Shown: positions 8,526-18,700 of the stretch, in pieces
Numbering within the stretch: the first letter of the stretch is position 1
Layout of the letters: each line of letters opens with the position of its first letter
Source of the DNA: Halomonas rhizosphaerae
GTDB taxonomy: Bacteria; Pseudomonadota; Gammaproteobacteria; Pseudomonadales; Halomonadaceae
Reading direction: 5' to 3'
DNA length: 64,000 bases
NCBI RefSeq assembly: GCF_030010555.1
Contig: NZ_JASCQP010000024.1
Span: 1-64,000, forward strand
Position numbers and translations under genes: made by a program
Notes under the pieces: generated by a model
The model's database searches: none
What the model was told of the DNA's origin: nothing
What the model saw: the letters and a program-made list of their open reading frames with translations, nothing else

Positions 8526-9025
8526 CTAGAGCGTATAGCAATATTCCTGCACATTCTTTGAATCGCCCCGGGTATTCTAGACATACGTCAAGCTCTGAGT
8601 GTAACGCCGTTCGTGCTCGATAAGGGACAGGTAATCGATCAGTCAGACAGGGTTGCCGCCTATTTGCCATCCACTAGGATTTACTATAATTCGACGGGAA
8701 ATAAGCTAAGACCAAAATTTTCGGTATTTGTCTATCGCAGACTGCCCGATATCTCACTATCTTTCAATTATAAATTTTGATGACGATAGCTGAGTTTCTC
8801 CCCTGCGCTTGCGCTATCGCGGCAGGGATTTTCTGTGCTGGATGTCGGAAATTGAGTCGACTGTGGAGAGCAGAGGGCAGGTTTTCAGCGTACTTGGCTC
8901 CATGCTATCCGGATTCGAGGTGCATCGGATGGTTACCGATAGACTCAACAGCAGTTAGCGGCTTTTGAACTTGGGGAAAAAAGGCATTTTTTGCAAGACT
9001 TCGACCTTATGGGAGTACCTGTGCC
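8526..9025. other. AT-richer intergenic stretch without recognisable genes
   Basis: About 500 bases, with an AT-rich core at 8680-8790 that stands out from the GC-rich surroundings. Short open frames (for example 8777-8968) lack ribosome-binding sites. It probably contains the promoter of the secreted-protein gene at 9026. Its composition fits a recombination scar between the decayed region and the three-gene block. Confidence 0.5.
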
Positions 9026-9904
9026 ATGAAGTGTCGTGCAGTTCTCAAGATTTCGGCGTGCCTGCTGTTGCTGCCCGCAGCGACGGCCTCGGCGAATGCG
9101 GACTTCATAGTCAAGTTCGCCACCAGCACCACCCAGGGCATCTTCGACGACGGCAATAACAACCTTTCCGACGGACGCCCGGACGGAGCCTGTGGCGTTG
9201 GCTTCGGCGACGTGCCGCTCGCCACGGACAACGACGCCTCGAGCTCCGATCCCGGCGACATCTACGCGTCCACCGCCTCCAACGGCCTCGGCGCTGCGCA
9301 GCTCTACACGAGCTTCCCGACGCTGAGCCTTTTGCGGGTGTATTTCGGAGGGTTCGGCGGCAACTGCCCGGCGACCAATGTGTACGAGAACAACAACGGC
9401 AGTCCGTGGGGCTTCTTCAACGGCGAGACCGCGCTCTGGATCGAGGCCAGCAGCTTCGTTTGGATCGACGCGAACGGCCTTGCCATCGACGACGGGCCGC
9501 CGCGCCCCATCGGCCCGATCCTGGATCCGGACAGCAGCGGCACGTTGGGGACGGAGATCGAGACGATCGATTTCCTGCTGAAGAGCCTGGTCCTGAAGGC
9601 TAACGTGGAGCGGAACGCGGAGATCGCTACGGCAGTGGCCGGGCGTCTCGACGGCTTTAATCGGTCGCGCAGCGATTACGACAAGGAGGCCCGCTCGATG
9701 GTTTCGGAGACGCTGGACCGCGCAGCCAAGGCCGCTGGCTGGTGCGACGACGCGATCGCCGCGTTCCGGGCTGCGCAGGACGACTCTGACGCCTTGATCC
9801 GCGAGGCGCGGCGAGGCGTGGCGCAGGAGACCTGCGCCGCGGCGGCGACGCTCGCGGGTCAGGTGCGCCTGGCGCGCGACGTGGAGCGCAGCATCGGCGA
9901 ATGA
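9026..9904 (+). CDS. Secreted protein of unknown function
   Basis: 292 aa with a clear Sec signal peptide: MKCRAVLK, a hydrophobic core and a probable cleavage near ATASANA. The mature N-terminal half is rich in Asn, Asp, Gly and Ser (FDDGNNNLSDGRPDGACG) and in aromatic residues, and carries several cysteines, as expected for an extracytoplasmic beta-rich domain. The last third (from about residue 185) is predicted helical and charged (KANVERNAEIATAVAGRL onward). GGGAG precedes the ATG. It lies on the same strand as the LamG-like and VPS62-like genes downstream but is separated by about 250 bases. No family recognised. Confidence 0.7.
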   Translation: MKCRAVLKISACLLLLPAATASANADFIVKFATSTTQGIFDDGNNNLSDGRPDGACGVGFGDVPLATDNDASSSDPGDIYASTASNGLGAAQLYTSFPTLSLLRVYFGGFGGNCPATNVYENNNGSPWGFFNGETALWIEASSFVWIDANGLAIDDGPPRPIGPILDPDSSGTLGTEIETIDFLLKSLVLKANVERNAEIATAVAGRLDGFNRSRSDYDKEARSMVSETLDRAAKAAGWCDDAIAAFRAAQDDSDALIREARRGVAQETCAAAATLAGQVRLARDVERSIGE

Positions 9905-9951
9905 GAACGGCGTCTCCCGGGCGCGAGGCGGTGCGCGGTTGACTGGTCCGG

Positions 9952-10055
9952 TCAGCTCTCCCGGGAGCTCTTTGTGAGCGATTCCGCGAAGGGCCGGATC
10001 AGGTAGTCCAGCGGGGCGCTCGCCGGTCAGGATCACGCGCCGCGAAAATGCCGCA
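9952..10055 (-). pseudogene. Remnant of the C-terminus of a HlyD-type membrane fusion protein
   Basis: The minus strand reads RVILTGER and, after a one-base shift, APLDYLIRPFAESLTK then SSRES and a stop at 9952-9954. GER-x-xLxYLxxP(L/F)xxSL is the usual ending of HlyD-family adaptor subunits of type I secretion systems. About 34 codons remain, bordered upstream by the tandem repeat at 10062. This is a small scrap, so the call rests on one motif. Confidence 0.4.
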
Positions 10056-10061
10056 CTCCTT

Positions 10062-10131
10062 CCATGATCATGTTCGATCTGTTCGTGAAAACGACTGCCA
10101 TGATCATGTTCGATCTGTTCGTGAAAACGAC
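10062..10131. repeat. Tandem duplication of a 34-bp sequence
   Basis: A 34-base unit starting CCATGATCATGTTCGATC occurs at 10062-10095 and 10098-10131 with only TG between the copies (36-bp period) and no mismatch. It sits immediately upstream of the LamG-like gene and could be read in frame with it, but the ribosome-binding site is downstream of it. A TGATCA palindrome lies within each unit. Confidence 0.85.
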
Positions 10132-10159
10132 GCGAGCATTTCGATTTGCTGGAGGAATA

Positions 10160-11443
10160 ATGATGCTTCGACAAATTTTGTACTACGATTTTGCCCTTGC
10201 TGGGCAAGCGATTGATCGTTCAGGACATTTCAATCACGGCCACCACACGTCGACCAATGCGACGTCGGGTCCAGGGGACTTTCGCGGCATCGCCTTTCTG
10301 TCAGAGCAGAGCCGCGTGACGGTCCCGCATCAACGGTCGTTTAACATCATGACGGCAGTGCGGGTGGATATAAGGTTTGAGCTTGAAGCCTTGGAGCGAC
10401 GGGTCAACCTCGTTGAAGCCGAGCGATCGTTCGCGCTGTTCGTCCGCGGGGACGGCGTGATCACCTTCGTTTACTACGCCCCGGCCGAGCAGGGTGAGCC
10501 GGAGGGCACGCTTTTGGGCGCCAGCGGGCTCACGTTGACACCCGCCCCAACGGGCTCGACTGACCCGTTTTCGGTGGAGTCCTTGACGGCAAATCCGCCA
10601 CCGCCGATGCCGAACTATGAGTGGCACGGGTTGAACACGTCCGCCGAGTTCAGCCCGGACGGAGCGGAGCGGACGGTTGGGGTGGACAGGTTCCACACGG
10701 TCTCCGTGCTTCACGACGGGCTTGCCACCATGAGCATCACTCTCGACGGGGTTCTGGCAGCCTATCGATCCGACATTCGCTATCCCGTTGTGCCGATCCA
10801 GGCGCCGGGGGCTATCACGATCGGTGCGTGGCCCCACGACGGCCGCTACACGCTCAATGGGCGGCTCGATTTCGTCCGGATCTGGCGCTACGACCCGGCG
10901 AACAATTTTAGGCAATTCAACTGCCGGCCCATGTCACAGGAGGCCCGCAATGCCTGGCGCGCCCTGAAACGACGGGTGCTCGATGGTCTTCAGGATCCGG
11001 CCGAGCGGGCTCATCTTGCCAAGCTTTTCGTGTGTCTTGATGAGCTAGAGGGCGAATTCTATCGCCGGATCGCCAAGGCAGGACCTGCGGCGATCGACCA
11101 GCTGGAGACGTTTGCGCGCCGCTATGTGGACCTTTGGTGCGGGGGGCGTGTGAGCGGCCAAGATATGAAGGTGCTCATGCAGGAGTTCTTCGCCTGGCTG
11201 GCCGTCGTTGATCCGGACTTTCTCGAAAAATCATTCGGACAGATGCTGTTTTGCCTGAAGGGGATCGGGCAGCTCGATTTCTGCGATACGACAATGAAAG
11301 TGGCAACGTGTGATCCGGACTGGGGCACGCTCGTCGACGTGATTGCGGAGGCAATCCCCAACCCGATTTGCCCGGACGCCCGCCCGGGGTGCATGCACCG
11401 CAAAAGCCATACGGAGGAGACTCGGTATGACCCTGACACTTGA
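10160..11443 (+). CDS. LamG/concanavalin-like domain protein of unknown function
   Basis: A 427-aa protein without a signal peptide. The first 250 residues look like a LamG/concanavalin-A-type jelly roll: YYDFALAGQAIDRSGHFNHG at the start, then GVDRFHTVSVLHDG, MSITLDGVLAAY, APGAITIGAWP and GRLDFVRIWRYDP. The C-terminal 170 residues are helical, with several cysteines (LFVCLDELEGEF, LWCGGRV, LFCLKGI). GGAGG lies just before two ATGs at 10160 and 10163; either may start, although the frame is open upstream through the tandem repeat. Its last 17 bases overlap the next gene, so the two are probably co-translated. The function is unknown; LamG folds commonly bind sugars or proteins. Confidence 0.65.
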   Translation: MMLRQILYYDFALAGQAIDRSGHFNHGHHTSTNATSGPGDFRGIAFLSEQSRVTVPHQRSFNIMTAVRVDIRFELEALERRVNLVEAERSFALFVRGDGVITFVYYAPAEQGEPEGTLLGASGLTLTPAPTGSTDPFSVESLTANPPPPMPNYEWHGLNTSAEFSPDGAERTVGVDRFHTVSVLHDGLATMSITLDGVLAAYRSDIRYPVVPIQAPGAITIGAWPHDGRYTLNGRLDFVRIWRYDPANNFRQFNCRPMSQEARNAWRALKRRVLDGLQDPAERAHLAKLFVCLDELEGEFYRRIAKAGPAAIDQLETFARRYVDLWCGGRVSGQDMKVLMQEFFAWLAVVDPDFLEKSFGQMLFCLKGIGQLDFCDTTMKVATCDPDWGTLVDVIAEAIPNPICPDARPGCMHRKSHTEETRYDPDT

Positions 11444-13085
11444 GGAAAAAGCCGTACTGATCGACGCTTACGAGCCGATCGTCTACTACCATCCGCAGGA
11501 AAAATTTCCGCCAATCAACCCTGCCACGTTTATGCGAGCGTCGGCCATGTGGTGCAACAAGCCGCCCCGCCACCGGCTGGAAAGTTGGGGCAACTGCGCG
11601 CATGATCCAGAGGAGACGGCCTTCCCCCGGGCGCCGCTCATACCCCTCGGCCAGTTGAAACTGACACCCGAGGAGCATGGCATCGACGGCGGAATTTGGA
11701 TCGGCAATCAGCCTACCGGAGACGGGTTCTACCGCTATCTTGCCGACAACGAAGAAGCGGGGCTATTCCTCCAGCGGGGCGACTGGACAGGTCGTGGCCC
11801 GAACGACGTCCAGCCGCCTGACCCCGGCGACCTCATGTTTGCCGGGATCGCCGCGGAGCCGTCGCCGTTCGGCGCCAACATGGTCCACGTCTGGGCCGAT
11901 GTTCGCGACCAGGACACCGCGCCACTCGTACCTCAGAGCACCACGGCGGCGCTCCCGCCTGGCATTGCCAACGTCATGCAGATCCATTATCCCCGCGGAT
12001 ACTGGATGATTACGTACCACTACTTTTATGCGTATCACGAAGAACGGCTCATCGATTGCGAGATCGACAGCGAGTGGGCCCGCGCCCGCATCGACGAAGA
12101 ACCGATGCACGTGCTGCCCCACGGGACGTATGAAGGGGAGTGGCAGGCCGTCACAGTCCTGGTGCCGAACCCCGGGGCGCCGCCGCAGCAGGGATCGCCA
12201 ACGCATGTGCCGCCAGGGCCAGAGAGTCCGCTCAACATCGACCCGGAAGACATGCCTCAACCGGATCAGATCGGTCTCAGCCGGCGTGCACGGGGTGTGC
12301 TTGCCAATTTCGTTGGACGTACCGCGCAACCGGAAGACCTCACCTTTATGGTCACTCGGTCATTCGTCGGTACCGATGTTGCGAGGATCGACCGCCACGC
12401 AAAGGTCTTCGTTGCGCGTGGAACCCATAACATGTACTTCGAGGCTGGCCAGCAGACGGCGCCGAAGTTAGACAATGCTCTGCCCTATCAGGTCGACATC
12501 CCCGATATTTGCGAAGACTACGACAGTGTGATCGATGAGTGGCAGGGCTGGATCCAAACGATCGACCAGACCCGGTTTCGCTTTCGAAAGGGAAGGGAGG
12601 TGTCGGTCGGCCTCAACAAGATCTTCATGGGAATTGCGGTTGGCGGGATCATTGGCGGGCTCTTTGGGTTTGTCACAAGCGTGCATGAAGGGGTGGCCCA
12701 GAGCCGCCGCACCTTCGACCCGCCTGAGTGGCCACAGGGCCCCGAAGAGGTCGATGATGAGGGCCCGCCGGTGACGCCTCCAGAGGGGCAGCCGAATTTT
12801 GGGCTGGTGCTTGCGCCGGCGGCCCTGGTGGAGGCAGTTGAGGCGGACCTCAACGTGCTTGGGCAAACCGCGCAGCAGGTGAGTTCGCCGGAGGGAGAGG
12901 CGGCCGAGCGGGTCGTCATTCGCGACCTTCAACGCCAACCCTGGTGGCAGCCGGACGGGCAGAGCCCCGTCGGCTATGAAGGGCGCTGGGGGATTGTGAC
13001 CGAACGCGATCCCTTCGATCGGCGATCAGGGTCGAAGATCCCCGCCTTCGAGGCGGTGTTCCTGAACTCACTGTTCCTTGAGTAG
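11427..13085 (+). CDS. Large protein with VPS62-like domain and a C-terminal membrane segment
   Basis: A 552-aa protein. GGAGGAG precedes the ATG at 11427, inside the end of the LamG-like gene. The first 150 residues begin with LIDAYEPIVYYHPQEKFPP, a motif at the start of VPS62/DUF946-like domains. They continue with WMITYHYFYAYHEE, HGTYEGEWQAVTVLVP and HAKVFVARGTHNMYF, which match the HEGDWExVTV and YVARGSH pattern of that family. After about residue 390 a glycine-rich hydrophobic stretch (KIFMGIAVGGIIGGLFGFV) could be one membrane helix or an amphipathic pore segment. The tail is proline- and glutamate-rich. The family assignment is inference from motifs; the biochemical role is unknown. 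Confidence 0.55.
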   Translation: MTLTLEEKAVLIDAYEPIVYYHPQEKFPPINPATFMRASAMWCNKPPRHRLESWGNCAHDPEETAFPRAPLIPLGQLKLTPEEHGIDGGIWIGNQPTGDGFYRYLADNEEAGLFLQRGDWTGRGPNDVQPPDPGDLMFAGIAAEPSPFGANMVHVWADVRDQDTAPLVPQSTTAALPPGIANVMQIHYPRGYWMITYHYFYAYHEERLIDCEIDSEWARARIDEEPMHVLPHGTYEGEWQAVTVLVPNPGAPPQQGSPTHVPPGPESPLNIDPEDMPQPDQIGLSRRARGVLANFVGRTAQPEDLTFMVTRSFVGTDVARIDRHAKVFVARGTHNMYFEAGQQTAPKLDNALPYQVDIPDICEDYDSVIDEWQGWIQTIDQTRFRFRKGREVSVGLNKIFMGIAVGGIIGGLFGFVTSVHEGVAQSRRTFDPPEWPQGPEEVDDEGPPVTPPEGQPNFGLVLAPAALVEAVEADLNVLGQTAQQVSSPEGEAAERVVIRDLQRQPWWQPDGQSPVGYEGRWGIVTERDPFDRRSGSKIPAFEAVFLNSLFLE

Positions 13086-13101
13086 GTGCGCTAGGGCGCC
13101 A

Positions 13102-13260
13102 TCAGTTCATCACGACGTTGTGCCCCGCCCCAACCTCTTTGTCGAACGCGCGCTGGTAGAATTCGGCGGCCATATCGCGTTCGGTTTGGTCGCACTTGTT
13201 GAGAAAGTGCACCTCAAAGGCGAACGCAACGGCAACGAAAATTTCACTGATTATACAAAT
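13102..13260 (-). pseudogene. Possible gene fragment, unidentified
   Basis: The minus frame ending at the TGA at 13102-13104 encodes a protein-like tail (FEVHFLNKCDQTERDMAAEF then YQRAFDKEVGAGHNVVMN). It is open back to about 13260 but has no start or ribosome-binding site there, and the composition becomes AT-rich. It may be the 3' end of a gene whose front was removed together with the neighbouring transposase. Weak evidence. Confidence 0.25.
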
Positions 13261-13298
13261 AATTTATAATGTATTGATGAGGCGCCCATCACTGTTGC

Positions 13299-13463
13299 CT
13301 AGTTGTATGGTCCCGGGAAGTAGTGGACGGGGGCTTCATGAAATCTCTCGGGATCATCCTGCCAGCGTTCAAGCATGAACCAAATGGGAGTTTTCCTTGA
13401 GCGAACGGAGCGGACGAGCAGTATTGTACGCCCACAGGTAGTCCTTCAGATAGTATCTAAGAC
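13299..13463 (-). pseudogene. IS481-family transposase remnant (C-terminus, frameshifted)
   Basis: The minus strand encodes YYLKDYLWAYNTARPLRSLK and, after a frame change, MLERWQDDPERFHEAPVHYF then PGPYN and a stop at 13299. This is the C-terminal end of an IS481-type transposase (AYNxARxLxxLxGxTP, then WxxxPERF). It differs in sequence from the intact copy at 1-985, so it comes from another subgroup. The catalytic core and both ends are gone. Confidence 0.6.
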
Positions 13464-13558
13464 GTGACGATGGTGGCGCTCGCGGTGAGCGCCCCTGCTG
13501 CCGGCCTGGTGCAATATAAGCGTTTCTAGGTAGCGGTAAAACGGGCGGCTGCCAACGC

Positions 13559-15781
13559 TTATCTGGCGCCCAGTCCGCTCACCCGCATCACGCGCCTCTC
13601 CACCGCCTCCGGCAACTGGCCGCGTCCGGTCTCGACCAGGGTAAGCCAGTGCCTGGCGCGGGTGATGCCGGTGTAGACCAGCTCCCGGGTCAGGATGGGG
13701 TTTGGGGCGTCGGGGAGCAGCAGGGCGGTGTGGGTGAACTCCGAGCCCTGGGACTTGTGCACCGTCATGGCGTAGACCGTCTCCACCGCCTGCAGGCGGC
13801 TGGGCAGCACCCACTTGATCTGGCCGCTGCCATCCCCGGCGGGGAAGGCGACGCGCAGCGCCGGGCCGCGTTTGGTGCCATCGCTTGAGCTTGCCGGCTG
13901 CGGCAGCGCCAGGCTGATGCCGATATCGCCGTTCATCAGCCCCAGGCCGTAGTCATTGCTGGTCACCAGCACCGGGCGGCCGGGGTACCAGAGCCGGCGG
14001 CCATCGCCGGTGTCGATCAGCCCCTCCCGCTCCAGTGCGGCGCGGATGCGCTCGTTCAGCCCCTCCACGCCCCAGGGGCCGCGGCGCAGGGCGCAGAGCA
14101 GCTGGAACTGGCCGTGGGCGGTGAGCACCGTGCGGGCCCAGTCATCCAGGGCCTCGCGGTCGATCTCGCCATCCTCTCCTGACTGCGGCGCGGCGGCCCT
14201 CATGACCTCCAGGTAATGGCGATAGCCCACCGGCGGCAGCAGTGGCTGGCCGCGCAGCGTGCGGCCCTCGCCTGAATTCGGGAAGGCCGCGGCGTGGCCC
14301 GAGACCACCAGCCGCTCCAGGCTGCGATCCTTGTCCGTTTCCAGCTTGAGGTGGGAGAGGTCGGCATAGCCGTGGCCCAGCACGCCGCGGATGGCGGCGC
14401 GCTTCTGCTTGCCCGGTTCATCGCGGTTGACGGCGCCGGCGAGCTGGCCGATGCCGCTCTCGGCATTGAAGCGGTGGCTCACTCGTAGCATGGCGATGGC
14501 CTGGTCCAGCAGGGCACCCTCGGCGTCGCGCATCGCCGCGGGCAGCGCCTGGCCGGTGGCCTCGGTGAGCCAGTCGGCGGTCTCGGGCGTGTAGTGGCCG
14601 CCCTCGGCCCGGGCGCACAGGTCGCCCAGCACCGAGCCGGCCTCCACGGAGGCGAGCTGGTCCTTGTCGCCCAGCAGCACCAGGCGCCCACGGGGCGGCA
14701 GGGCATCGAGCAGGGCGGCCATCATCTCCACGTCGACCATGGAGGCCTCGTCCACCACCAGCACGTCCAACGGCAGCGGGTGGCGGGCGTTGTGGCGGAA
14801 GTGGCGGGTATCGGGGCGCGAGCCCAGCAGCCGGTGGAGGGTGGTGACCTCCTTGGGGATGGCGGATCTGAGCCTGCTGACACTGCCATCGCCGAAGTGT
14901 CGGACCACCAATAAATTGGGCTCCCACACTGGGTTGCTGCCCTCATCCTTCTCGGAGGCAGTCAGCAGTGGGGCCAGGCTATCCAGTTGCAATGAGCTGA
15001 CCTGCCCGGCAATGGATTCATTGAGGCGCGCGGCGGCCTTGCCGGTGGGGGCGGCCAGGCGGATGCGCAGCGCTCGCTGGCCCGCGCCCAGCGCCAGGGT
15101 CTGCAGCAGGGCGAGCAGCTTGACCACGGTGGTGGTCTTGCCGGTGCCGGGGCCGCCGGTGATCACCGCGAAGGGCGAGCGGGCGGCCAGGGCGCAGGCG
15201 GCCTTTTGCCAGTCCAGGGAGTCGCTGGAGGGAAAGAGGGCGGCCAGGGCCTGGGCCAGGGTGGTGGTGTCGTGGGCGTCGGTGGCGCCGCTTTCCAGCC
15301 GGGCGGCGATATGCTGCTGGATCGAGCGCTCGTGGTGCCAGTAGCGGCGAAGGTAGAGCCGGGTGCCGTCGAGCACCAGCGGGGTGTTGCCGGGGCCGTC
15401 GCCGATGATCAGAGGGTGAGTGAGCGCTTCCTGCCAGTCGGCCAGCGCCAGCTCGCCGAGCAGCTGGCTGGGCCGCGGTGGCGGGTCCTCCAGGCTGTCA
15501 CCCTCCGGCGGCAGCGAGAGCGCCAGGTCCGGCTCGGCCAGGGTACGTTCGAGGTCCAGGCAGACATGGCCGCGGCCGAACTGGTGGCTGGCCAGCGCCG
15601 CGGCCAGCAGCAGCGGGGCGGGGGCGTCCGGCACCTCGCGGGCCAGGAAGGCGGCAAAGGCGCGGTCCAGGGCGCGCAGCCATCCGCGGGCCACCCAGCG
15701 GTCGAGCAGGGCGAACAGCGCCTCGGTATCGTGCAGGGCCTCGTTGGGGGCGGCCTCGTCGGTATGCGGGTGGTCACTCAT
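13559..15781 (-). CDS. recD: Exodeoxyribonuclease V alpha subunit RecD
   Basis: A 740-aa subunit: the 5'-3' SF1 helicase of RecBCD, which processes double-strand DNA ends and degrades linear foreign DNA. The Walker A motif ITGGPGTGKTTTVVKLLALL is near residue 210, motif II reads VLVVDEASMVDVEMMA and the C-terminal motif VI region reads YTGITRARHWLTLVE. The length is somewhat above E. coli RecD (608 aa). The ATG at 15781 overlaps the 3' end of recB by 8 bases (recB stop at 15774-15776). Downstream come IS remnants, so recD ends the operon. Confidence 0.95.
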   Translation of the reverse strand: MSDHPHTDEAAPNEALHDTEALFALLDRWVARGWLRALDRAFAAFLAREVPDAPAPLLLAAALASHQFGRGHVCLDLERTLAEPDLALSLPPEGDSLEDPPPRPSQLLGELALADWQEALTHPLIIGDGPGNTPLVLDGTRLYLRRYWHHERSIQQHIAARLESGATDAHDTTTLAQALAALFPSSDSLDWQKAACALAARSPFAVITGGPGTGKTTTVVKLLALLQTLALGAGQRALRIRLAAPTGKAAARLNESIAGQVSSLQLDSLAPLLTASEKDEGSNPVWEPNLLVVRHFGDGSVSRLRSAIPKEVTTLHRLLGSRPDTRHFRHNARHPLPLDVLVVDEASMVDVEMMAALLDALPPRGRLVLLGDKDQLASVEAGSVLGDLCARAEGGHYTPETADWLTEATGQALPAAMRDAEGALLDQAIAMLRVSHRFNAESGIGQLAGAVNRDEPGKQKRAAIRGVLGHGYADLSHLKLETDKDRSLERLVVSGHAAAFPNSGEGRTLRGQPLLPPVGYRHYLEVMRAAAPQSGEDGEIDREALDDWARTVLTAHGQFQLLCALRRGPWGVEGLNERIRAALEREGLIDTGDGRRLWYPGRPVLVTSNDYGLGLMNGDIGISLALPQPASSSDGTKRGPALRVAFPAGDGSGQIKWVLPSRLQAVETVYAMTVHKSQGSEFTHTALLLPDAPNPILTRELVYTGITRARHWLTLVETGRGQLPEAVERRVMRVSGLGAR

Positions 15782-18700
15782 GGCTGGTCTCCGGAGTGGC
15801 ATCGGCGTCGCGGAACAGGGCGTCCAGCGCCTCGATCAGCTCACTTGGCGGACGCTCACGGTGCACGCCGCGGGAGGGCGCGTGCTGGCCGCGCAGGAAG
15901 ACATAGAGCGCCCCGCCCAGGTGGCGGTCGATGTCGTAGTCCGGCAGCCGCGCCTCGAGCAGGCGGTGCAGGGCCAGCAGGTAGAGACAGTACTGCAGGT
16001 CGAAGCGCTTCTCGCGCACCGCCTCCGCCATGGCCGCCTCGGCGTAGGCCTCGTCGTCGCGGCCTAAGTGGTTGGACTTCCAGTCGAGCACGTAGAAGCG
16101 ACCCTCGTGCTCCACCACCAGGTCGATGAAGCCCTTGAGCATGCCGTTGAGCCGATCGCGTTCCAGTGCCGGGCGAGCGGCGCCGCCCAGTGTGTGAGCG
16201 CTCACGAGGGCGTCCAGGCGGCCGGTGTCGACCTTGTGGGCGGCGAACCAGAACTCCAGCTCCACCTGGTAGTGAGCGCTCTCCAGCCGATCCAGGCGCA
16301 GCGGCGTCACCGCCCCCTCCGGGGCCTGCGGCACCGGCAGCTCGCTTTCCAGCAGGCCATGCAGCCAGGCCTGCAGCGCCGGGATGCGCTCGCGCCAGCC
16401 GCGCAGGTTGGCGCGCCGCGCCAGGGTGTCGTCGAGGCGCTCGGGGTCGGCGGCCAGCCGCGCAAAGCCCTCGTGCCCAGCCCACTCCAGCAGGCCGTGC
16501 AGGAAGGTGCCGGCCGCCGGGCCGCGGGGGAAGCGGTGGAGCGAGGCCTCGCTTACCGTCGCGGGAGGATGGGCCGTGTCCTGGGGCTCGTCGCGCATCT
16601 CCCGCGCGGTGGCCTCCAGAGCGGTCTCGGGCTCTTCCATAAAGAGCGCAGTCTCGGGCTCTTCTATCAAAACCGAGGGCAGGAGCGCGGTCTCGGGCTC
16701 TGGCAAGGTCGTTGTTTCGGGCGATTCCTCCCCCTCACCGATGCGCTCGACACCCAGCCTCAGCGCCGAGTAGCTGGCGATCCACCAGTGCTCCCGGGCG
16801 CGGCGGGCGGGGGTGAGCGCCTCGCGCAGGGCCTCGTCGTGGGCCTCGATGGGCACCACCCGATCATCGGGCTCGGGCGCCGGTTCCACCGCCAGCACGC
16901 CATCGCGGCCACCGGCATCCTCCACCAGCGGGAAGAGCGCATCCAGCAGGCCGTCTGTCGAGAGCGGCGCCCCGGCGGTCAGCACCTGGCCGATGGCGCT
17001 GCGCTCCAGCCCCTTGAGCGGGGCGATGCCCAGCCAGGTGGCATGGCGGGCGCGGGTCAGGGCCACGTAGAGCTTGCGCAAGTCCTCGCCCAGGCGCTCG
17101 TCGTCGGCGCGGGCCAGCACCGTGTCGTCGGCCTCCAGGGAGAGGTGGCGTCGGCCCGCCTCGTCGTGCCAGGTGAGCGGCAGGTCGCTGGCCTTCTTCT
17201 CGCGGAAGGCGCAGATGAAGGGCAGGAAGACCAGCGGGTACTCCAGGCCCTTGGACTTGTGGATGGTGATCACCTGCACCAGGTCGGCGTCGCTCTCCAG
17301 GCGCAGGCGGTGGGTGTCGGCCTGCGCCGGCGGTTGGCTGCGGGCCTCGCTGAGGTGGCGCAGCAGGGCGTGCTCGCCGTCCAGCTCGGCGCTGGCCTGC
17401 TGCAGCAGTTCGCCCAGGTGCAGCAGATCGGTGAGGTGTCGCTCGCCACTGGCGCTCCTGAGCAGCCGGGTGGGCACCGCGAAGTCGGCCAGCAGCCGGT
17501 GCAGCATGGGCAGCACGCCCTGGCGCTGCCACTGGCGGTGGTAAGCCCGGAACTGCAGCACGCGCTCCTCCCAGGCCAGCTCGTCGTGCTGCAGGGCATC
17601 GAGATCGTGGAGGCCCATCCCCAGGCTGGGCATGGCGAGCGCGGCGTGCAGGCGCCGCTCGCTGTCGGGCTCGGCGCAGGCGGCGAGCCACACCTCCAGC
17701 TCCAGGGCCGCCGGGGTCTCGAACACCCCCTCCTTGTCGGAGAGGTAGACGCTCTTGATGCCGCGCTCGAGCAGCGCGCCACGGATCGCCCTGGCCTCGT
17801 TCGCGTTGTTGACCAGCACGGCGAGATCCGAGGGCTTGAGCGCTCGGAAGGCCTCGCCCGGCGAGCCGAAGCCGGTTCGCCCGGCCTGGCCCTCGCGCAG
17901 CAGCTCGGCCATCCGGGTGGCGCAGCGCGCGGCCATCTCCTTGAAGTAGGCGCCCTTGCTGAGTCCATCGCTTGGCCCCTCGGTTTCGTCGCTCGCGAGA
18001 TGCCCGCCCGTCAAGTGCCACAGGGTCATGGCCGGCAGCGGTTCGCCGTCGCGGGTCAGGGCGTCCTTCCTGCCCTTTGCCGCCACGGGTAAAAAAGGTA
18101 CCGGGTTGTCGCCCTCGGGCGTCTTGAACAGGAAGGCGCCGCGGCCGGCGGGATGGGCCTCGGCGAAGCGGAACACCCGGTTGACGGCCTCCACCATGGC
18201 GGTGGCCGAGCGGAAGTTGGTGCCGAGCGTCACGTGGCGCCCCGCGGTGTCGCGCCGCGCCTGCAGGTAGGTGTGGATGTCGGCACCGCGGAAGGCGTAG
18301 ATCGCCTGCTTGGGGTCGCCGATCAGCAGGACGGCGCTGGGGTCCTCGGGATCCGGCGCCCGGGCCAGCCGGTAGACGTGGTCGAAGAGCCGGTACTGCA
18401 CCGGGTCGGTGTCCTGGAACTCGTCCACCAGGGCCACCGGGAACTGGCGACGCACGTGGGCCGCCAGCGCCTTGCCGGCGGGGCCCTCGAAGGCGCGGTC
18501 GAGGCGCTCGAGCAGGTCATCGGGGCCGAGCTCGTCGCGGCGCTGCTGCATGCGCTCACGACGCTCTGCCATCCAGTGCACGGCATGGGCCAGCAGGTCG
18601 GCGTGGGCGTCGGGCAGGGCCTCGAGCCGCGCCGGCAGCTCGGCCAGGGCGTGCAGGGCCGGGTGGTCCAGCGGTTCGCCCTGCTGCCAGATCTCGGCCA

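Noticed and set aside
8777..8968. 63-codon open frame with a hydrophobic start and cysteines
   Set aside because: No ribosome-binding site and AT-rich flank; too short to support without homology.
16068..18092. A 674-codon open frame opposite recB
   Set aside because: Shadow of recB with unrealistic composition and no start signal.
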